DNA of 33,343 nt from Geobacteraceae bacterium (GTDB lineage: Bacteria; Desulfobacterota; Desulfuromonadia; Geobacterales; Pseudopelobacteraceae): assembly GCA_025355325.1 (NCBI GenBank), contig JANXZX010000029.1, positions 1 through 33,343 on the forward strand. The letters are read 5' to 3'. The translations under genes and the position numbers were made by a program. Positions within the stretch are counted from its first letter, which is position 1. Each line of letters starts with the position of its first letter. The notes under the pieces were generated by a model. That model saw only the letters and a program-made list of their open reading frames with translations, had not been told where the DNA came from and made no database searches. Shown here piece after piece: positions 16,931-25,640 of the stretch.

Positions 16931-18148
16931 ATGAAAATAAAACCAGCATCTCACGATAATAAGGCTTCTGTCGTCATAATCGATGACGACAGGAACATCC
17001 TCGAACTGACTTCCCTGATACTCAAAAAAAACGGTTTCCAAACATATACGGCCGGCTGCGCCCTTGAAGGGTTTGAGCTGATATCCCGCCTTTCTCCGGA
17101 ACTGGTATTACTCGACTACATGATGCCGGAAATTGATGGTCTGTCGGCACTTCAGAAGATAAAAACAGCTTTTCCCGATACGTACGTCGTGATGTTGACC
17201 GGCAAGGGAAGCGAAGAGGTCGCCGTTGAATTAATGAAAAACGGCGCTTCAGAATATATTCTTAAGCCGTTTGACAATCACAAGCTGGTCGCGCGACTGG
17301 AAAATGTCCTGAAAATTCGTGAGGTTGAGCTTCATAACAGAACACTTATAAAACAGCAGGAGCAACTGCTTTTTGAAATTGAGCAGTGGAATCTGGAGCT
17401 ACAAAAACGGGTGTACGAGAAATCCGAGGCACTTCAGGTCGCCCAGGAAGAAATTGTCCGTTCTGAAAAACTCGCGGCGATGGGCTACCTTTCCGCCGGC
17501 ATTGCCCACGAGATCCGAAACCCGCTCAACTCTATCTCGCTGTTTGTCCAGCTTATGCGTCAGACGACGACTGACCCCGACCAGCTTGAACACCAGGAGA
17601 AAATTCTGAAAGAGGTAGACCGGATAGATACTATTATCCGCAAATTGCTGGATGCATCCAGGCGAACCCGGAGTATTTCTCCCTGTGTACAGATAACTCA
17701 GGTGATTGATAACGTAATTGAATCTTTTTCAGCCCAGATTGAAGCCAAAAGAATTCAGGTTGATCGGCAGTATCCCGACACGCCCCTGCTGCCATCCATA
17801 ACAGCCGATCCGACTGAGCTGGAACAGATTTTTACGAATCTCTTTCTGAACGCCATGGATGCCATGACTCGCGGTGGCCGACTGGTTATTGAGATATTTG
17901 AAAAAGACGGGAGGGTGATTACCAGGGTCAGTGACAACGGCAACGGCATTGCAAATGATGCTCTTCCCAGCATATTTGAACCTTTTTTCAGTACAAAAAG
18001 TCGGGGCACCGGCATGGGCCTCCCCGTTGCCCAACGTATTGCGCGCATGTACGAAGGGAGTATGGAGGTTGAACACACCTCATCGGAGGGAACCACGTTC
18101 CGCCTGGAATTCCCCGTGTGCCGTCAAGATGCTCTCCACTTAATATGA
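16931..18148 (+). CDS. REC-histidine kinase (response regulator-kinase hybrid)
   Basis: This 405-residue soluble protein has a receiver first (about residues 10-130, phospho-acceptor D62 in LVLLDYMMPE, Lys in ILKPFDN), a coiled-coil linker, a HisKA domain with phospho-histidine H193 (GIAHEIRNPLNS), and an HATPase with NLFLNAMDAM, DNGNGI, PFFSTK and GTGMGLP. No transmembrane helix is present, so it takes its input from another kinase through the receiver. No Shine-Dalgarno is evident; the ATG overlaps the TGA of a seven-codon frame starting at 16911. Its phosphorylation target could be the lone receiver at 16035 or the minus-strand HD-GYP regulator. It converges with that gene with a 25-bp gap. 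Confidence 0.93.
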   Translation: MKIKPASHDNKASVVIIDDDRNILELTSLILKKNGFQTYTAGCALEGFELISRLSPELVLLDYMMPEIDGLSALQKIKTAFPDTYVVMLTGKGSEEVAVELMKNGASEYILKPFDNHKLVARLENVLKIREVELHNRTLIKQQEQLLFEIEQWNLELQKRVYEKSEALQVAQEEIVRSEKLAAMGYLSAGIAHEIRNPLNSISLFVQLMRQTTTDPDQLEHQEKILKEVDRIDTIIRKLLDASRRTRSISPCVQITQVIDNVIESFSAQIEAKRIQVDRQYPDTPLLPSITADPTELEQIFTNLFLNAMDAMTRGGRLVIEIFEKDGRVITRVSDNGNGIANDALPSIFEPFFSTKSRGTGMGLPVAQRIARMYEGSMEVEHTSSEGTTFRLEFPVCRQDALHLI

Positions 18149-18173
18149 TATAAACCTTTGATGTCCGGGTACA

Positions 18174-19280
18174 TCAGACTAACCTGTCTATATCACAAAC
18201 CATCGAATGATCCTCCAGCGTGTCCTTTAATGCATCCCTGATTTCGATAAAACTCTCAATATTACCCAAAAATACATCGAGAAGATCCGGATCAAAAAAA
18301 GTGCCCCGGCTTTCGTCCATGATGCTGATGATCTTTTCAAGCGTGAAGGCCTTTTTGTAGGGGCGGTCGGAGCCGAGTGCGTCAAAGACATCGACAATGG
18401 AAACTATTCGGGAAAACACCTGAATCTCTTCCCCCTTGAGTTTCGCAGGATAGCCGCTCCCATCCCATTTTTCGTGGTGTTGTCTGGCGATGATGCTTCC
18501 TGCCTCGATGAGAGGATAACGGCTCGCATCGGACAGAATCTTTCCGCCAATTTCAGTATGAAGCTTCATGATTTCGAATTCGGTCTGATCCAGCTTGCCC
18601 GGCTTGAGCAGGATACGGTCCGGAATACCGATTTTACCGACATCGTGCAACGGAGAAGCAAATTTAAGCACTTCGCACTGGTCTGCGGGCATACCGGCAA
18701 GAAGCGCGAGATGTTTGGAAAACTCACTGATGCGGCGGGTGTGCAGACCGGTCTCCTGATCGCGGAATTCAGCGGCACGACCAAGACGGAGTGAAATCTC
18801 GTACTCCGCTTCCTTGGAAAGATCGAGCGCTTTTTGCAGAGCAGCAGTCTTCTTGACCACCTCCGCTTCCAGGACGCTGTTCATATCTTTTGCCAGGTCA
18901 GAGAGCTTCTTGCTGCGGACATGGTTCATGACTCTTAACCGCAACTCCTCCGGATTATATGGCTTGGCAATGAAATCATTGGCGCCCAATGCCAGCGTTC
19001 GAGTCACCTCGTGGGTCCCGGCAGTGACAACAATAACCGGAATATCGCGCAGGGTGAAGCTCTGCTTGATGCGCTTGATTGTTTCGTAACCATCCATGAC
19101 CGGCATTTCAAGATCCAGAAGCACAACATCGATCTGTGGTTCCGAATCCAGCAGGTCCAGAGCCTGCTGCCCATTTTTGGCCTTTAGCAGTCGGCAATCC
19201 AGTTCGGACAGCATCACGCCCAGCATTTCCAGATTCATCAGATCATCGTCAACCGCAAGAACCGTCACTTCATCAAACAT
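18174..19280 (-). CDS. REC-HD-GYP response regulator (c-di-GMP phosphodiesterase)
   Basis: An upstream in-frame ATG exists at 19298, but GGAG (19287-19290) is placed for the ATG at 19280, giving 368 residues. The receiver (residues 1-120) has D11/D12, phospho-acceptor D56 and K106. After a coiled-coil linker comes an HD-GYP domain with HD at 212-213 (HDVGKIGIPD), HH at 268-269 and GYP at 276-278 (HHEKWDGSGYP), all metal-ligand motifs intact, so it should hydrolyse c-di-GMP. The output is thus controlled by phosphorylation, as in RpfG-like proteins. The gene is on the minus strand, downstream of the permease gene with a 108-bp gap, and converges with the REC-kinase. Confidence 0.95.
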   Translation of the reverse strand: MFDEVTVLAVDDDLMNLEMLGVMLSELDCRLLKAKNGQQALDLLDSEPQIDVVLLDLEMPVMDGYETIKRIKQSFTLRDIPVIVVTAGTHEVTRTLALGANDFIAKPYNPEELRLRVMNHVRSKKLSDLAKDMNSVLEAEVVKKTAALQKALDLSKEAEYEISLRLGRAAEFRDQETGLHTRRISEFSKHLALLAGMPADQCEVLKFASPLHDVGKIGIPDRILLKPGKLDQTEFEIMKLHTEIGGKILSDASRYPLIEAGSIIARQHHEKWDGSGYPAKLKGEEIQVFSRIVSIVDVFDALGSDRPYKKAFTLEKIISIMDESRGTFFDPDLLDVFLGNIESFIEIRDALKDTLEDHSMVCDIDRLV

Positions 19281-19388
19281 ACTATTCTCCGTTCGCATTG
19301 ATTACGAAATATGACCCGCGTGGACAGGGTGCGAAGAGCCTGCCCGACCATATTCCACGGAAAGCATAAAGATACATCGAGCTGGTTT

Positions 19389-20309
19389 CTAGGTCAACAG
19401 CCAGATGGTAACAGGAAGAGTGATGAAAGAGAGACAAGTTTGCACGGTGATGATTGCCGCCATGCTGTCATGGTCACCTCCCATCTGCCGGGACAGAATA
19501 TAGGCCGAAGGGGCGGTAGGAACGCTGAACAGGAGCACCGCCACACTTAAGGCAACGCCGGTTAGTCCGAAATATGATGCCAGCCCCCAGGCGATCAGCG
19601 GCTTGCAAAGAAATTGTACGATGCTGCTTGCCATCAGCGGCTGCCAATGCAGCATAAGGTTACCGGCCCTATAGGCGGCCCCCACCGCCATCAGTCCCAC
19701 CGGAAACGCCGCTTTGCCCCCCAGCGCCAATATGCCGTCAATGGCCACCGGAAGTTTCAGCCCTGAGGCATTCACCCCCACCCCGATGACGCACCCGATA
19801 ATGAGCGGATTGCGCAGCAGATCCCCAGCCAACCGTTTCAGACTTATTCCGGCACCGTTTTTTACCGCCAGAGAGAACGCGGAGACGCACAGTACGTTGA
19901 TCAGAATGATCATAAACCCGGCGCCCAGCGCCGCCAGAAACAGGCCGTCCCTGCCGTACAGGTTTTCCGCCAGCGCCAGTGCCACGAAGGTATTGAAACG
20001 CACACCTCCCTGGAAAAGCGAAGTAAAAACCGCGCCACCCATATTCCGGTTCATGAGCCACCAGAGCAACACCAACACGGCGCTGGCCAGCGTTGCCCCC
20101 TCTACCGTCAGCAAAATTTTCTGCCACGGCAGGGAACCTATCGATTTTCCGGCCAGGTTATGAATCAGCGTGGCCGGCATCAGCAGGAAATAGGTCAGTT
20201 TTTCGGCGGAAGGCCAGAATGTCGGAGGGAGGAAACCGGTACGCTGGATGACGAAGCCGACCAGAATCAAAGCCAGTACAGGTGTGAGGGCATCGGCGAT
20301 GGTTGTCAT
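19389..20309 (-). CDS. AEC-family (auxin efflux carrier-like) permease
   Basis: The frame extends upstream to 20363, but the ATG at 20309 begins a typical family start (MTTIADALTPVLALILVGFV). The 306-residue protein is almost entirely hydrophobic, with about ten predicted membrane helices in two similar halves and the family-like helix text PLIIGCVIGVGVNASGLKLP and FPVGLMAVGAA. Bacterial members of the family move small organic acids such as malonate or malate. Substrate is unknown. It is divergent from the GAF-HD-GYP gene and precedes the REC-HD-GYP gene on the minus strand. Confidence 0.9.
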   Translation of the reverse strand: MTTIADALTPVLALILVGFVIQRTGFLPPTFWPSAEKLTYFLLMPATLIHNLAGKSIGSLPWQKILLTVEGATLASAVLVLLWWLMNRNMGGAVFTSLFQGGVRFNTFVALALAENLYGRDGLFLAALGAGFMIILINVLCVSAFSLAVKNGAGISLKRLAGDLLRNPLIIGCVIGVGVNASGLKLPVAIDGILALGGKAAFPVGLMAVGAAYRAGNLMLHWQPLMASSIVQFLCKPLIAWGLASYFGLTGVALSVAVLLFSVPTAPSAYILSRQMGGDHDSMAAIITVQTCLSFITLPVTIWLLT

Positions 20310-20436
20310 ATAACAATTCTCTCTGTTGAGATTACCGCAAGGAGTGCAGAATAGCACATGCATTGGGATAAATATCCAGTATTTTGCAGCGGCGCCTGGT
20401 CAAGTTTGTGAATCGGGTAAAAGCGCGTCTTGTCTA

Positions 20437-20465
20437 TTGACTTTTTCATGCGCGGCGACAATGAT
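20437..20465 (+). promoter_or_regulatory. Possible promoter of GAF-HD-GYP gene
   Basis: TTGACT (20437-20442) and AATGAT (20460-20465) are 17 bp apart, about 30 bp before the ATG at 20497. The -10 is weak; the position in a divergent intergenic region is sensible. Confidence 0.35.
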
Positions 20466-20496
20466 GAACATTCTATACATCGACAAGGAGTATCCA

Positions 20497-21624
20497 ATGC
20501 ACATCTCAAAATCGACTCCCGTACCGGATGAAATGAAAAAACTTCACTCACTCATGGAGATTGCGGCGCTTATCAATTCATCCCGTGATCCGATCGAAAT
20601 CACGCGACTTGCTGTCGAGGTAGCAACAAATTGTGTCAATGCTGATGCGGCCAGTCTGTTACTTGTAGATCCGGAAACGGAGGAGTTGTACTTCGAAACG
20701 TCGACGGGTGAAAAGGGGGCGCAACTCAAGGAGATTCGCCTCAAACCGGGACAGGGGATTGCCGGTTGGGTCGCGCGTAAAGGCGGTTCGCTGATCATCG
20801 ATGATGTGAGTAAAGATGCTCGTTTCAACGCGAATGTAGACCGGATCACTGGGTATGAATCCCGAAATATGGTCGTTGTCCCGGTAGCCAGCAAAGAGCG
20901 GATCCTGGGAGTTTTACAAGCGATCAATAAGAAAGAGGGAAATTTTACGGATGAAGATCTGGAGATGTTGGAAACCCTTGCTCACCAGGTTGGCACGGCC
21001 ATAGAAAATGCCCTGCTGTACCAGGAACAGCGCGAGACTTTTTTAGGGATCACAATGGCATTAGTCGATGCTCTTGAAAAGCGGGATACCTACACGGGCG
21101 GCCATACGAGAAGGGTTTGTGAATACTCCACAGCTACCGCACGCCATCTCGGCCTGCCCGAGAAAACCCTTAATGAATTGCACTTATCTGCCATTCTACA
21201 TGACATCGGCAAGATCGGAGTGTCGGACCAGGTTCTTCAAAAGCCGGGACGACTCGAACCGGATGAATTCACCGAGATGAAGCGCCACCCGGAGATCGGG
21301 GCAGAGATCCTCGAACATGTCAAATCGCTGCGGACCCTGATTGGAGGCGTCCGCCATCACCATGAAAAGTACGACGGAAGCGGTTATCCCGACAAAATCT
21401 CGGGGAAGGAAATCCCCCTTGTCGGAAGAATTATCGCTGTTGTCGACGCCTTTGACGCCATGACGTCAACCAGGCCATACCGTACGGCCCTGAGCCATGA
21501 ATGTGCCTTGAAAGAATTGGTGGATTGCCGTGGCACGCAGTTTGATCCCCAGGTGGTGGAAGCCTTTCTGAAAGCCTACCAGGAAGGACTCGCGTTTCTC
21601 CCTGAGGACGACCTTACGGCATGA
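20497..21624 (+). CDS. GAF-HD-GYP protein (c-di-GMP phosphodiesterase)
   Basis: The open frame begins at 20326, but AAGGAG (20485-20490) six bases before the ATG at 20497 sets the start, giving 375 residues. A GAF sensory domain covers about residues 25-175 (KPGQGIAGWVARKGGSLIID is its recognisable core), then an HD-GYP domain with HD at 235-236 (HDIGKIGVSD) and HHHEKYDGSGYP ending at P298. All catalytic motifs are present. The GAF domain may bind a small molecule or cyclic nucleotide; the ligand is not deducible. It has no receiver, unlike the minus-strand HD-GYP regulator nearby, so the two enzymes are set by different signals. Confidence 0.94.
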   Translation: MHISKSTPVPDEMKKLHSLMEIAALINSSRDPIEITRLAVEVATNCVNADAASLLLVDPETEELYFETSTGEKGAQLKEIRLKPGQGIAGWVARKGGSLIIDDVSKDARFNANVDRITGYESRNMVVVPVASKERILGVLQAINKKEGNFTDEDLEMLETLAHQVGTAIENALLYQEQRETFLGITMALVDALEKRDTYTGGHTRRVCEYSTATARHLGLPEKTLNELHLSAILHDIGKIGVSDQVLQKPGRLEPDEFTEMKRHPEIGAEILEHVKSLRTLIGGVRHHHEKYDGSGYPDKISGKEIPLVGRIIAVVDAFDAMTSTRPYRTALSHECALKELVDCRGTQFDPQVVEAFLKAYQEGLAFLPEDDLTA

Positions 21625-21889
21625 AATGGGAAAAAACTAAGCAGGTTATTGCGTACCCCCTCGCTGTACCGTACTGGGCGAGCATGATACAGCCAAAATG
21701 TCATGATGATTGCTAACGAGTGCAACTGTATTGGATATCAGGTAGCTGATGGACAATCAGGCAGAGTGTGCGCTGTAGTTTTCAACGACTACATGACGTT
21801 CAAATTTAGCTTCACACTGGCAGGATCTGACCGATACCGCCGAAAAAGCATCAATAACAGTTATCTTTGCTATCTGCGCGACTGGATGA

Positions 21890-22078
21890 TGGATTGTAAC
21901 TCTATCGAAGCGGAGCGCCCGCACCAATGGCATCCAATCTCAACTCGACATTCTCTGCGAATACTGCCAGTTCGAGTTCCCGTCAGCACCTGCAAAATAT
22001 TTCTACCGTGGCACCTACGACACCAGCGAGCATGACGTCATTGAAAAGATCGACAATGCACCCATAAAGTCCGGTTGA
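21890..22078 (+). pseudogene. Possible remnant of a protein-coding gene
   Basis: A 62-codon open stretch following an in-frame TGA (21887-21889) translates to protein-like text, for example DILCEYCQFEFPSAPAKYFY and RGTYDTSEHDVIEKIDN, ending in TGA at 22076-22078. There is no start codon with a ribosome site, and the same frame upstream is broken by stops. It reads like the C-terminal end of a decayed gene. I do not recognise the family, and it could be chance. Confidence 0.35.
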
Positions 22079-22091
22079 ACAATCTGGTCTC

Positions 22092-22133
22092 GTTCATACC
22101 GGGTACGACAGGTGATGTGCACGATTGGGCGAC
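22092..22133 (+). repeat. Imperfect direct repeat, left copy
   Basis: This 42-bp stretch matches 27327-27371 in the same orientation at 36 positions, with one 3-base gap. The shared core is CAGGTGATGTGCAC. The two copies bracket the AT-rich four-gene cassette. Confidence 0.65.
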
Positions 22134-22256
22134 CTTTCCGCCACAGATGTGCCGCTGATAAGCCAGTATACCCCGATTTTACACCCGTGCCCCGCCCACA
22201 ACCACAGTTTTAGCCGCAACAGAAATGCTCCCACCTAATGACTCCATGAAAGAAAT

Positions 22257-22299
22257 AATATGAATATATTTATTTAATATTGATAATTATATTCATATT
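22257..22299. repeat. 12-bp perfect inverted repeat in AT-rich leader
   Basis: AATATGAATATA (22257-22268) is repeated as its reverse complement TATATTCATATT (22288-22299) with 19 bases between. It lies about 115 bp before the candidate cassette promoter and could be a protein-binding site or AT-rich cruciform. AT richness raises the chance of coincidence. Confidence 0.5.
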
Positions 22300-22414
22300 G
22301 TATTGGCTTTTTATATTCTTAAAACGCACTTATCATAAGGCTTTACATTGGCCAAAGCCACAAATATGCATATATCTATATTCATAAATATTAAATATTA
22401 TATTTTAATATCTG

Positions 22415-22443
22415 TTGACATCCAGAAAAATGTAGTTAATTAT
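22415..22443 (+). promoter_or_regulatory. Candidate promoter of the exported-hydrolase cassette
   Basis: TTGACA (22415-22420), 17 bp, then AATTAT (22438-22443). Transcription would give a leader of about 110 bases before the ATG at 22563. In such AT-rich DNA the -10 match carries little weight. Confidence 0.4.
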
Positions 22444-22562
22444 CGCTACGCACATTGTAGCTATGAATTAGCGTTTTATAAGGCATATAAAAAAGTCAAG
22501 CACCCATATTTTGCACCACAGATTTTTATTATATCGAGTTGACAAACTCAAAAGGAGTTTCC

Positions 22563-23792
22563 ATGAAAAAGCTGATATGTATCGTCCTGTTCCCATTAGT
22601 ATTATTAGTTGGTTGTGGTGATGGTAGTACATCCGCTCCATCAAAAGTTACCTACTCTGACAGTGCAGGGAAAGGAACAATGGGAAACTATACCAATGCG
22701 GACTGGCTCTACCAAAACTACTTTGGTGATTACGGGGTGCCTGCGGAATTCAAGCAATCATTCATGCCGGCTATTAAGATGCTGGCAAATGGTTTTGCCT
22801 TGCAGTTGAATAGAAATGATCCAAAGCAAGGCGATGATATCAAGGGAAACATCGAATATTTTCATAAACAATTTTTGCAATTTGTAGCAAGTGGAGAGGC
22901 CGCTCAGTATGTTAAATCAATGTCTGAGCCACGACCCCAACCACCCATAAACCCTGACATACCTCGCTTAACAGCCGCTGAGCAGGAAGAACGGATTAAA
23001 AATTATGTTCCTCCTCCGATGTCTGATGATGCAAAAAAGGCCGTGGCCGAAGCGATGGCTGAGGACGAGCGGGTGCGCGCTGAAGTCAAAAAAACTGCTG
23101 CTGATTACAAATTACCATACACAATCGAAGGACGAGATGAACAGTGGTTTATCTATTCGCCGACAATGAAAGGCAAAGGCAGACCTGCCTCTGCCCCAGC
23201 TCCAGTCGCCACTACCAAAAGTACTGATGAGATTAATAGATGGAATTGGCGTATGGGGGACATTATATGGTCTAATGGTTCAACACTATCAGGTGTTGCA
23301 GGACATGTTGGTCTGGTTGATACCACTAACACTTTGGCCCCTCCACGGGCAATAGAGGCAAACACTGCAACAGACTATGGAAAAGGAGTGGTAGTGTTTC
23401 CAAATTTGAAGATATGGTCAGACCGCCCCTACACTCAGATAAAGGGTTATTCTCCGAAATTGGGTTGGAATCCTTCCGAAGGGGACACTGCGCGCGTATG
23501 GGTGCCGCCGATATGGGCATGGGCGGGTTATTGGGACACTAGAACTACAGATAGTGGTCATAGAAGAGCTGCAATTAAATATGCCAATCAACAATTAGGT
23601 AAGCCTTACAACTACATCTTTTGGGATGCGTACAACTTCACAAAATTTTATTGTTCGCAGTTGGTATGGGGTATGTATTATTTGACCGGCTGGGAAATCC
23701 TTGAATCCCCCTTACAATACTACACTGTTGTAACACCAGCGCAAGTCACTAATTCAATAAAAACAACCATGTTTAATTCATTTTCAAAATGA
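22563..23792 (+). CDS. Lipoprotein with YiiX-like permuted papain (NlpC/P60-related) domain
   Basis: The ATG at 22563 follows AAGGAG (22552-22557) and starts a lipoprotein signal (MKKLICIVLFPLVLLVGC, C18). The middle is Pro/Lys/Glu-rich and probably helical. The last 180 residues match the circularly permuted papain-like fold of YiiX/YebB-type proteins: GDIIWSNG, AGHVGLVDT with H248, an acidic AIEAN (E265), then QLGKPYNYIFW and FYCSQLVWGMYYLTG with C364. In permuted members the His precedes the Cys, as here. Known or proposed activities are amide, peptide or thioester hydrolysis, often at the cell wall or on lipids. It overlaps the next gene by four bases and is the first gene of the cassette. 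Confidence 0.78.
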   Translation: MKKLICIVLFPLVLLVGCGDGSTSAPSKVTYSDSAGKGTMGNYTNADWLYQNYFGDYGVPAEFKQSFMPAIKMLANGFALQLNRNDPKQGDDIKGNIEYFHKQFLQFVASGEAAQYVKSMSEPRPQPPINPDIPRLTAAEQEERIKNYVPPPMSDDAKKAVAEAMAEDERVRAEVKKTAADYKLPYTIEGRDEQWFIYSPTMKGKGRPASAPAPVATTKSTDEINRWNWRMGDIIWSNGSTLSGVAGHVGLVDTTNTLAPPRAIEANTATDYGKGVVVFPNLKIWSDRPYTQIKGYSPKLGWNPSEGDTARVWVPPIWAWAGYWDTRTTDSGHRRAAIKYANQQLGKPYNYIFWDAYNFTKFYCSQLVWGMYYLTGWEILESPLQYYTVVTPAQVTNSIKTTMFNSFSK

Positions 23793-25015
23793 TAGTCAAA
23801 TATATTCTGTTAGTAGTAGCCACCTGTTCACTTACTGCCTGTGATAAATCCGTAAATAGAACGGAGATCAGAATCAAGCCGGTCAGTTGTGAAAACTCGT
23901 TTGCCATGACCGACAGCCAACAGGTGTGGTTGTTTGATTTCAAGCCCAAGGGGGAAGAATTATTCCAGTCATTTCATCTAAAATACGATCAACAGGCGTC
24001 AGCATCCAACGTAAACTACTTATGCCAGACTAAAGAACTGGCGGTAGGTTATGCCTTTAGAGGAAAATCTGGTGGAGATGCTGGGATAGATTTTATTGGT
24101 GAGAAGGATTTTTACAATATTGAGATCAAACCGGACAGCTTTGGCCTGATGCTTACAATTGGGCAGGAATTGTTCGTCTATACGGCATTGGTTAAGAGAG
24201 CCGAAATTGACCCGGGTATTGGAGCAATGACAAAAGAAGAATATGCCCCAAAGTCAATGTCCCCACCGTCTCAAGTGTTTAGAGAAGAAAAACCACCTTC
24301 AGCAGATTCATCGGAGCATGTTTATATTGATATGCTCGCCATCAATTTGAATAGTCATAAAGTTGACAGAAAGCTCCGGTTTCCGACCTCAATCGGACTG
24401 CCAATGTGGGTTGAAGGTGACAATTTTATTGTCTATAACGGTACGCCACTAGCAATCAATACCCAAAATGGGCATAGAAAGATAAAGGTCGATAATTTTA
24501 ATGACCTCCAAGCTTTTCACGAGTTTAGAGTACGTGGTCACTATTACAACAATAATTTTTATGTGATTGTTGGTAAAAGACGTAGCGACTCAACCGAAAA
24601 GACCAACATAACGCCCGACTCAATCTATGTTCACAACAACTCAACAAGCAGCTGGGACAAGATTGCTTCTCTGAATTTTGATCCTGTGCATGTCACCGGT
24701 TTCCAAAATGAAATTGTGATCTTCGGACTAGGTTCTTTTGCACGGTTTGATATTGCGAAGAACAAGCTGGTTTCGGAAAAGAGGAATTTTGAAGGGATGG
24801 AAGTGACTGCATCGACAAGGATAAAGGATGGTCGTGTGTTGTATTTGTCACATCCAGGTACTAAGGAAAATACCTACGGTGGTGGCGAGTTGTGGGTCTA
24901 TGATTCCGCCTGGGGCAAGGTGATCACCAAACATAAATTTGATGATATCGGGTTGCCGAGCATAACGTCGCAGTTATCATCATTCCCGTCAGAGGTGTCA
25001 TACAACTCGTTATAG
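23789..25015 (+). CDS. Lipoprotein of unknown function
   Basis: The ATG overlaps the stop of the YiiX-like gene (ATGA), so the two are coupled. A lipoprotein signal (MIVKYILLVVATCSLTAC, C18) is clear. The 390-residue mature part is rich in beta-type patterns and repeated short strand-turn stretches (for example DNFIVYNGTPLAINTQNGHR and FQNEIVIFGLGSFARFD), which suggests a propeller-like fold; this is inference, and I do not recognise a family. No catalytic motif is visible. Tight coupling suggests it works with, or restrains, the upstream hydrolase. Confidence 0.85.
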   Translation: MIVKYILLVVATCSLTACDKSVNRTEIRIKPVSCENSFAMTDSQQVWLFDFKPKGEELFQSFHLKYDQQASASNVNYLCQTKELAVGYAFRGKSGGDAGIDFIGEKDFYNIEIKPDSFGLMLTIGQELFVYTALVKRAEIDPGIGAMTKEEYAPKSMSPPSQVFREEKPPSADSSEHVYIDMLAINLNSHKVDRKLRFPTSIGLPMWVEGDNFIVYNGTPLAINTQNGHRKIKVDNFNDLQAFHEFRVRGHYYNNNFYVIVGKRRSDSTEKTNITPDSIYVHNNSTSSWDKIASLNFDPVHVTGFQNEIVIFGLGSFARFDIAKNKLVSEKRNFEGMEVTASTRIKDGRVLYLSHPGTKENTYGGGELWVYDSAWGKVITKHKFDDIGLPSITSQLSSFPSEVSYNSL

Positions 25016-25033
25016 ATCAGGAGTCAGTCTGAA

Positions 25034-25594
25034 ATGTGGAACTTCTTAACAAAATGGGACTTCTTCAAGGTGCTGGTTAGTGGTTATACCTTGGTTTCTG
25101 CCTGTTTATTGGCATTTATGGTTGCCAAGCTGCATATTGAAATGTGGAATTTTTCCAGAGCGTGGAGTCTCATAGAGATGTTTGTTGCTGGTTACTTCCT
25201 GGTTCCTGGCTATGTAGTGGCAATTTTTATAATACTCAGGAAGAAACCCAAAATGTGGAGCATCATCAGAAAATGGGATATTTTAAGGGTAATTGTTGTT
25301 GGGTACACCTTGGTATCCATGATTATCCTGGTGATGTCATTATTTGGCAGGACTCCGGAAGCAGGAGGTGGCGAGGTAGTCATGGTGATGACTATGCTTT
25401 CAATGCCTTCAAGTTACTTAACCGGCATGTTTCTGAACTACATTGACTACATGTCACCGCCAATAATTAGCAGCTTACCTGGCAGGGCTCAATTGTTTAT
25501 GGTCTGGTTTCCCTTTTTTCTCGGTGGGCTGCTTCAATGGGGAGCGCCTTATATGATTTCGCGGCTACTTACAAAGAACCACAAAATTATGTAG
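25034..25594 (+). CDS. Membrane protein with three copies of a 36-37 residue unit
   Basis: This 186-residue inner-membrane protein contains three tandem units starting at M1, M37 and M74. Each begins MWN or MWS, has Trp seven residues after the Met (W8, W44, W81), then Gly-Tyr (17-18, 53-54, 90-91) and a Leu-Val, followed by a hydrophobic membrane span. A fourth hydrophobic region at about 110-130 and a fifth near 155-180 complete it. AGGAG (25019-25023) precedes the ATG by ten bases. No known family is recognised. It lies between two lipoprotein genes on the same strand. A role as membrane anchor, channel or immunity protein would be a guess. Confidence 0.85.
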   Translation: MWNFLTKWDFFKVLVSGYTLVSACLLAFMVAKLHIEMWNFSRAWSLIEMFVAGYFLVPGYVVAIFIILRKKPKMWSIIRKWDILRVIVVGYTLVSMIILVMSLFGRTPEAGGGEVVMVMTMLSMPSSYLTGMFLNYIDYMSPPIISSLPGRAQLFMVWFPFFLGGLLQWGAPYMISRLLTKNHKIM

Positions 25595-25640
25595 TACACA
25601 TCGCTATAAGGCCGATCATGAAGTTGACACCGACAGAAGT

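Larger units (their letters stand above)
21625..22562 (+). other. Gene-poor transition into AT-rich DNA
   Basis: About 940 bp with no convincing intact gene. The first half has moderate GC and a protein-like fragment (21890-22078) plus one copy of a 42-bp repeat. From about 22240 the DNA becomes strikingly AT-rich, with an inverted repeat and a candidate promoter for the cassette that follows. Open frames of 110 codons (21703-22035) and 64 codons (22348-22542) exist but have no ribosome site or recognisable content. Confidence 0.6.

Noticed and set aside
18159-18176. Small hairpin TGATGT/ACATCA between converging genes
   Set aside because: The stem is only six pairs with no T-tract and overlaps the stop of the minus-strand gene; too weak to call a terminator.
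21703-22035. 110-codon frame
   Set aside because: Poor codon pattern and no ribosome site; a different frame in the same DNA (21890-22078) gives more protein-like text.
22092-22133. Flanking repeats as integron attC or tRNA-end attachment sites
   Set aside because: They lack the attC core sequences and no tRNA gene or integrase is visible in the window.
22348-22542. 64-codon frame in the AT-rich leader
   Set aside because: No ribosome site, no family likeness, and it would cross the candidate promoter; open only because few stops fall in that frame.
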